A stretch of 64,000 bases of DNA, from NCBI GenBank assembly GCA_903869185.1, contig CAIPYC010000092.1, positions 1 through 64,000 of the forward strand, read 5' to 3'. Of this stretch, positions 59,291 through 64,000 are shown piece by piece. The notes under the pieces are model-generated. The model saw nothing but the letters and a program-made list of their open reading frames with translations. It made no database searches and was not told the origin of the DNA. Numbering within the stretch: the first letter of the stretch is position 1; each line of letters starts with the position of its first letter. A program made the position numbers and the translations under genes. Source of the stretch: an uncultured cyanobacterium (GTDB taxonomy: Bacteria > Cyanobacteriota > Cyanobacteriia > Cyanobacteriales > Microcystaceae).

Positions 59291-60838
59291 AGGAGCGAGC
59301 TGTTGTTTATTAGCTTGATACTCTGCTAGTTGCTCTTCGATCTCTTGCTTTACTATCGAGCGATAAAAAAGAAAATGTTCATTGTGGGCACACATCATGA
59401 GATAGTCCACAAAAACCGCAGGATTATTCTTGGCAATGCCTAAAAGATGATGCCAAAATTGCCATCGATTAGAGCGTTTAAAGCCCTGCCTCCATAGTAC
59501 AATACCTAGGGCTTTGAGATCGATTAAGGCGGGAATTTTAAAAGGAACTTGACAAGGGGAAGATCCCAATTTAAGAAAACATTTATAGAGGCGATCTAGA
59601 TAACAGCTTGGATCGTAGAGAGTCCAAAAGGTTTCTATATATTCTCCGGCAATTTCTTCAACAGGGCGAGTAGGAATGAAGTTGATCAAGCTAGTTTGGT
59701 TAATGTCTTGTTTGGTATTATCCAAAAGGCGTCCTTCTTTTTCCAGTCTATGCCATAGAGCCGTATGTGGTAAAGCCTGCAACATGCCAAACATAGCAGT
59801 AGGAATGGCCGCATCTTCTACAAAATCTATAATTCTTTTGCCTGCCCCTTGTTTTTCATTATCAAAGCCAATGATAAAACCAGCCATTGGACGTAATCCT
59901 GTTCTGATAATCTTATCAACAGCTTCTGCTAAAGAACTTCGAGTATTTTGAAACTTTTTCGTAAATTCTAGACTCTCTTCGTCAGGGGTTTCAATACCCA
60001 AAAAGACTGCGCCAAAATTGCACTCAACCATCAATTGCATTAACTCTGGTTCGTTGGCTAGATCGACTGAAGCTTCCGTATCGAAACGAAATGGATATTG
60101 ATGCTCAGCTTGCCATACTTTTAGCTCTTTTAATAGTAGCTTGACGTTACGCTTATTACCAATGAAGTTATCATCAACCATGAACACAGCACGTCGCCAG
60201 CCGATTCTGTAAAGATAATCCAGCTCTGCCAATAGCTGCTTTGGAGCTTTCGTACGCGGTTTGCGCCCATATAGTACTATTATGTCACAAAATTCGCATT
60301 GAAAAGGACAGCCACGAGAGAACTGAACAGACATTGAGTCGTATCGATCCAGTTCCAGCAAGTCATAGCGAGGTATGGGGGTAATGGTGACATCTGGTTT
60401 TTCCTCTGTGCGAAAAATCCCTCTTGTTTCTCCTTTTTCTATAGCTTCGATAAATAGGGGAATAGTGATTTCACCTTCATCTAAAATCAGAAAATTTGCT
60501 CCTGCTGCTTCTACTTCATGTGGGACTGAGGTAGCGTAAGGTCCGCCCACGGCTACCGGTTTTCCTCTTTGCTTAGCTTGCTGTATTTGATTGAGGAGGT
60601 CTTTTTTTTGTACAATCATCCCTGAAAAAATCACAATCTCCGCCCATTGCCACTCAGCTTCGCTAACTTGACGAATATTGCGATCTACCAGCTTGAATTC
60701 CCAGTTTTGGGGTAAAATTGCCGCTGCTGTGATTAAACCCAGTGGAGGCAGCAGTACCTGGCGATCTACCAATTCTAGAATTTTTTCGTAGGACCAAAAA
60801 GTTGGTGGAAAGAGTGGATAGACCAATAGAGCACGCAT
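59282..60838 (-). CDS. B12-binding radical SAM protein (DUF4070)
   Basis: A 518-residue protein with an N-terminal cobalamin-binding-like domain (~1-150; V-G-G-P-Y-A-T-S-V-P near 97, L-I-L-D-E-G-E near 115) and a radical SAM barrel with C-P-F-Q-C-E-F-C near 180-187, which has the C-x3-C-x2-C cluster motif. M-V-D-D-N-F-I-G-N and the C-terminal DUF4070 region (A-L-P-H-T-A-L-W onward) are typical of a common cyanobacterial family. The D-x-H-x-x-G of true B12 binders is not obvious. The reaction is unknown. Confidence 0.88.
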   Translation of the reverse strand: MRALLVYPLFPPTFWSYEKILELVDRQVLLPPLGLITAAAILPQNWEFKLVDRNIRQVSEAEWQWAEIVIFSGMIVQKKDLLNQIQQAKQRGKPVAVGGPYATSVPHEVEAAGANFLILDEGEITIPLFIEAIEKGETRGIFRTEEKPDVTITPIPRYDLLELDRYDSMSVQFSRGCPFQCEFCDIIVLYGRKPRTKAPKQLLAELDYLYRIGWRRAVFMVDDNFIGNKRNVKLLLKELKVWQAEHQYPFRFDTEASVDLANEPELMQLMVECNFGAVFLGIETPDEESLEFTKKFQNTRSSLAEAVDKIIRTGLRPMAGFIIGFDNEKQGAGKRIIDFVEDAAIPTAMFGMLQALPHTALWHRLEKEGRLLDNTKQDINQTSLINFIPTRPVEEIAGEYIETFWTLYDPSCYLDRLYKCFLKLGSSPCQVPFKIPALIDLKALGIVLWRQGFKRSNRWQFWHHLLGIAKNNPAVFVDYLMMCAHNEHFLFYRSIVKQEIEEQLAEYQANKQQLAPLG

Positions 60839-60903
60839 TTTCTAAAATTCCAATATTAAATTGTCTTACCTTAACAGATTTTGCGGCGATACTGTAGATT
60901 AAT

Positions 60904-62043
60904 TTAATTTATTGGGTTTGATTGCAGCTGTTTTGTCAAGGGCTGCTGGCAATCAATCACTAGTCCATCTAATCTGGCAGAGCTCTCTAAAGGTCCAAAA
61001 AATATCCACTTGCCAGAAATCCTCGAGAGTGTTGAGCGGTTTTGGGTTAGCCAAATCAGGTTACCATTGGACTGCGGGAACTCGAGATTGGAAGAGGTGG
61101 GCTTGGCTTCGACAGTAGCTAAGGTTTCTAGAACCATTTGATAGCTTCTCAATACACCAAAACCATTCAACCAGAAATTAACTTCCCATTGCTTATTCTG
61201 GGCATATTTATAAAGAGAGACCGCAGCAACGATAGCTTGCTCAAAATGTTCTTTCTGCCAAGAAAAATTAGTATCCAGTCCAATTATAAGATTTTGATTA
61301 CTACTACTGCTTTCTAACTCTCTGATCTTGAATTGGCTAAATCTGGCACTACTGCGCCAATGGATCAGGCGAGTTGGATCCCCGAAGCGATAGGTACGCA
61401 GATTCCTCGTGATTCCCTCTGGTGCCTTATGGTATAAAGATTGCTTGAACAGTTGGCTATTTTGCCTATTAGAACAAGATAGCAGATCTACAATTGGACA
61501 TTGGGATAATTGTAGAACTTGAGGATAGATCATCACTTGAAAATCGATCTTCTCGGTACGACTACCCCAGAATAAACCAAGGGGAAATGCGCAACGAAGC
61601 TTAAGTTTGCTCCAGTGATATATTCCTCTTTTAAAAGTGGAAATATTGTATTTCCAGAGAAATTGGCTGTAGGGATCAATACTTTTTATTGAGGATTTGA
61701 CAGGATCACTCAATTGTTTTACAGGAAAGTCATGAACCTCTAAAAGTCTTGCTGGAGTTGATTGATTATTCTGTATACCTATTGCAATGGTAAGAATATC
61801 ACCGGCATGAACTGGAGATGCGTAAAAACGGATTGGTCTTAGCCCCACCAAAGCTCTTCTGGCTTGCAAAACAGACAAAAACAAAAGAGACAATATAAAA
61901 GAGCTGATTAAATACAACCAGCCGGCCATTGTATTGCTCGCAGCCCCTAAAAAGCATAATGCCAGTAAAAGCAACACCCACCAAGCATAGGAAGGAATGC
62001 CAAAAGAACTTTCCATCCAAGAAATCATTCGTCTATAAAACAA
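60904..62043 (-). CDS. DUF58 domain protein
   Basis: A 379-residue protein with two hydrophobic segments near the N-terminus (~20-60) and the DUF58 signature L-R-T-Y-R-F-G-D-P-T-R-L-I-H-W-R-S-S-A-R near 216-235. Such proteins usually stand beside MoxR ATPases and von Willebrand domain proteins, but none is present here. Function is unknown; a membrane-associated role is inferred. Confidence 0.87.
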   Translation of the reverse strand: MFYRRMISWMESSFGIPSYAWWVLLLLALCFLGAASNTMAGWLYLISSFILSLLFLSVLQARRALVGLRPIRFYASPVHAGDILTIAIGIQNNQSTPARLLEVHDFPVKQLSDPVKSSIKSIDPYSQFLWKYNISTFKRGIYHWSKLKLRCAFPLGLFWGSRTEKIDFQVMIYPQVLQLSQCPIVDLLSCSNRQNSQLFKQSLYHKAPEGITRNLRTYRFGDPTRLIHWRSSARFSQFKIRELESSSSNQNLIIGLDTNFSWQKEHFEQAIVAAVSLYKYAQNKQWEVNFWLNGFGVLRSYQMVLETLATVEAKPTSSNLEFPQSNGNLIWLTQNRSTLSRISGKWIFFGPLESSARLDGLVIDCQQPLTKQLQSNPIN

Positions 62044-62265
62044 TTGGCTCCTTTAACAATTAGATTAACTGTAGTTTAATGTGACACTCCCATTGCTCAT
62101 CTGAGTATAGAAGCTTTTGTTCTAAATAAACAAGGTGGCGATTGAAGTTAACTTAATGAAAAATGCTTTATGATCATGTAGAATTCTTGTATGATCAACT
62201 TCTCATTCAGTACCGCAAAGCTAGCATGCCTTATTGCTATTTTCATATTAAATATTTAAAAAAAA

Positions 62266-62885
62266 ATGAAATTAAAGCCGTCAGATATAAACAAACTTGA
62301 AAAATTTTTAGAAAAAATTAAATCAGATACATATCCTGAGCTTCCTTCTGATTTACATACTAACATTTCTATTCAAATGTTCGATTTTTTTAAAAATAAA
62401 TACCAACTACCATCCCAAGCAAAGATTTTAGATATTGGTTGTGGTCAAGGTGTTGCTTTAGAGCTTTTTATTAAAAATAATTTTAACCTATTGGCATTAC
62501 ACTCAATCAGGATGATGTTGCTTCTTGCCTTCAAAAAGGATTTGATGTGAGGGAGATGGATCAATCTTTTTTGGATTTTGAAGATGAATCTTTTGATTTC
62601 ATATGGTGTAGGCATTGTATTGAGCACAGTGTTTTTCCTTATTTTACCCTTAGTGAAATATTTAGAGTATTAAAGTCTAAGGGGTATTTATACATCGAGG
62701 TTCCTGCTCCAGAAACCAGTTGCAAACATCAGGCAAACAAAAATCACTATAGTGTTTTAGGAAAGCAAATGTGGTTGGAGTTATTCAAACGAACAGGGCT
62801 GATAGTATTAGATGTATTGGATATTAATTTTACTACAGGGGCTGGTCCAGATACCTACTGGTGTGTAATTCAGCAAAAACCATAG
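62266..62885 (+). pseudogene. Class I SAM-dependent methyltransferase, frameshifted
   Basis: Two frames together give a methyltransferase of about 205 residues. The first part has I-L-D-I-G-C-G-Q-G (SAM-binding motif I) at residues 64-72; the second has F-D-F-I-W-C-R-H-C-I-E-H and E-I-F-R-V-L-K-S-K-G. Loss of one base at about 62487-62491 explains the break, because reading on in the shifted frame restores I-G-I-T-L-N-Q-D-D-V. The first frame alone would add about 20 wrong residues and stop at 62550. AT-rich, next to a glycosyltransferase, so probably a surface-polysaccharide cluster gene. Recent mutation or sequence error. Confidence 0.8.
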
Positions 62886-62916
62886 ATAAGATTGATTCAA
62901 TAATAAAGGGTAATCT

Positions 62917-64000
62917 ATGCCAGATAACATGATCAGTATTGACTTTTCGCTCTCTAAAGAAACTAAGCTTTTAGGAATTGCTCTTGTTATCAATCCAACC
63001 GTGGGCTGGGGTAACTATGCGCTTAATCTTTTTCTGCAACTTCAACAGATACCTGGTTTTACTCCAATAGTTCTATTAATACCAAATGGAGTAGAACATC
63101 TCAATCCTCTTTATAAAGACATCGTCTTAAAATTAATTAAAGAGCAGCAACAAATTCAAAGAATAATTTTTGAAAATCAAACTCGACAAATCAATTTAAA
63201 TATTCCGGTTTTACATCCTTTAACTGATCAATTTTCATTAATTAATAAAAATATTCATGGCAGCCAAAATGTAGCTTTTGATTTTTCTTTAGATACTCAT
63301 ATTACACCTGAAGCCCTAGTTAGAGCTAAAGAATATAATCTAATTGTTGCTGGATCCTCATGGAATGGAAAACTTTTACAAAGTTATCAAATAAATAATG
63401 TATATACAATTTTGCAAGGGATTGATCCCTCTAAATTTCATCCGGCTCCTAAAGCTAATCTCTTTAAAAACCGCTTTGTGATTTTCTCCGGTGGAAAGCT
63501 AGAGTATCGCAAAGGACAAGATATTGTAGTGGAGGTCTTCAAGAGATTTGTAGCACGCCACCGTGATGCTTTATTGCTTACTGCTTGGCATAACCACTGG
63601 CCAAGTACAATGTTAGGGATTGAAGATAAAGGCTATGTTCAAGGAATGCCCCAGCTTACTCAAGAGGGGAAATTATTGATTAAAGAATGGTTGATTGCCA
63701 ATGGTGTCCCTGATGATGCCTGCATTGATCTAGGACTAGTACCTAATGACCTTATGCCACCAGTAATGAGAGAAGCAGATGTTGCAATCTTTCCTAACCG
63801 AGCTGAAGGGGGAACCAATCTAGTGGCGATGGAATGTCTTGCCTGCGGACTGCCAACTATACTTTCTGCCAACACTGGACATCTAGATCTCGTTGGAGAT
63901 GAACATTGTTATTCTCTAAAATCTCAAAGCCCGGCCAAGCGAGATCGTTTTAATGCTGGGGCTCAAGGTTGGGGAGAATCAGATGTTGAAGAAGCCTTGG
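62917..64000 (+). CDS. GT4-family glycosyltransferase (partial, runs off the end)
   Basis: At least 361 residues with no stop before the window end. The N-terminal Rossmann part is AT-rich and poorly conserved (V-G-W-G-N-Y-A-L-N near 30). The C-terminal half shows F-S-G-G-K-L-E-Y-R-K-G-Q near 190 and E-G-G-T-N-L-V-A-M-E-C-L-A-C-G near 303, the E-x7-E-type donor site of retaining GT4 enzymes. It likely builds a surface glycan together with the neighbouring methyltransferase. Donor and acceptor are unknown. Confidence 0.87.
   Translation, partial: MPDNMISIDFSLSKETKLLGIALVINPTVGWGNYALNLFLQLQQIPGFTPIVLLIPNGVEHLNPLYKDIVLKLIKEQQQIQRIIFENQTRQINLNIPVLHPLTDQFSLINKNIHGSQNVAFDFSLDTHITPEALVRAKEYNLIVAGSSWNGKLLQSYQINNVYTILQGIDPSKFHPAPKANLFKNRFVIFSGGKLEYRKGQDIVVEVFKRFVARHRDALLLTAWHNHWPSTMLGIEDKGYVQGMPQLTQEGKLLIKEWLIANGVPDDACIDLGLVPNDLMPPVMREADVAIFPNRAEGGTNLVAMECLACGLPTILSANTGHLDLVGDEHCYSLKSQSPAKRDRFNAGAQGWGESDVEEAL

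Overview
The window is chromosomal DNA of a cyanobacterium with moderately low G+C (roughly 40% by eye). The assignment rests on cyanobacteria- or plastid-type genes: psb28, petM (a 34-codon gene found by reading the minus strand), ccmP (carboxysome shell), the bciB-type divinyl reductase, ycf66, a Tic20 homologue, a ycf19/YggT protein, an HpsJ-like protein, a DUF4359 protein and the separate atpD-atpC (beta-epsilon) pair. Carboxysome and photosystem genes argue against a reduced non-photosynthetic symbiont. I cannot name the genus. Only two HIP1 octamers (GCGATCGC at 12763 and 29722) were noticed.

Layout. 1-1.7 kb: accessory zone with two related small winged-helix-like proteins, a phage tail tape-measure C-terminal fragment and a membrane protein. 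1.9-4.5 kb (minus): ppk2, yggT, dusA and a BON-domain gene. 4.5-6.4 kb: an AT-rich membrane glycosyltransferase-like gene and a doubtful small ORF. 6.6-14.4 kb: tic20, an FAH-family hydrolase, rpsF, a lytic transglycosylase, rimP-nusA-ylxR behind a leader terminator, then petM, psb28 and an SDR39U1-type epimerase. 14.4-21.7 kb: pdxA, groES-groEL under a perfect CIRCE operator, an unusual transketolase-like enzyme, a TPR protein, an ABC ATPase and alkA. 21.7-26.5 kb (minus): the str operon rpsL-rpsG-fusA-tuf-rpsJ with a near-consensus promoter. 26.5-30.8 kb (minus): a PTS-type dihydroxyacetone kinase cluster, whose DhaM-HPr-EI fusion carries an in-frame TAG. 31-38.9 kb: dnaJ, bciB, hpsJ-like, an S53 peptidase, a divergent CAX exchanger, mtnP, proA and tRNA-His. 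39-49.8 kb: DUF4359, cupin, ftsL-like, ftsI, putA, ccmP, dacB and atpD-atpC. 49.8-62 kb: an acyltransferase, a CYTH phosphatase and mfd in one tight series, then ycf66, a double ABC ATPase, talC, AIM24, a radical SAM protein and a DUF58 protein. 62.2-64 kb: a frameshifted methyltransferase and a GT4 glycosyltransferase running off the end, probably the edge of a polysaccharide cluster.

Most of the window is housekeeping in short operons with 1-20 nt gaps or stop/start overlaps. The points that most deserve a second look are: the nonsense codon directly after the phosphorylated-histidine motif of Enzyme I in a dha phosphotransferase cluster; a CAX-like exchanger that has lost both signature glutamates and gained aspartates nearby; the phage tail fragment joined in frame to a copy of the N-terminal peptide of the neighbouring BON gene; the intrinsic terminators in the rimP leader and between atpD and atpC; and the mfd-CYTH-acyltransferase series.
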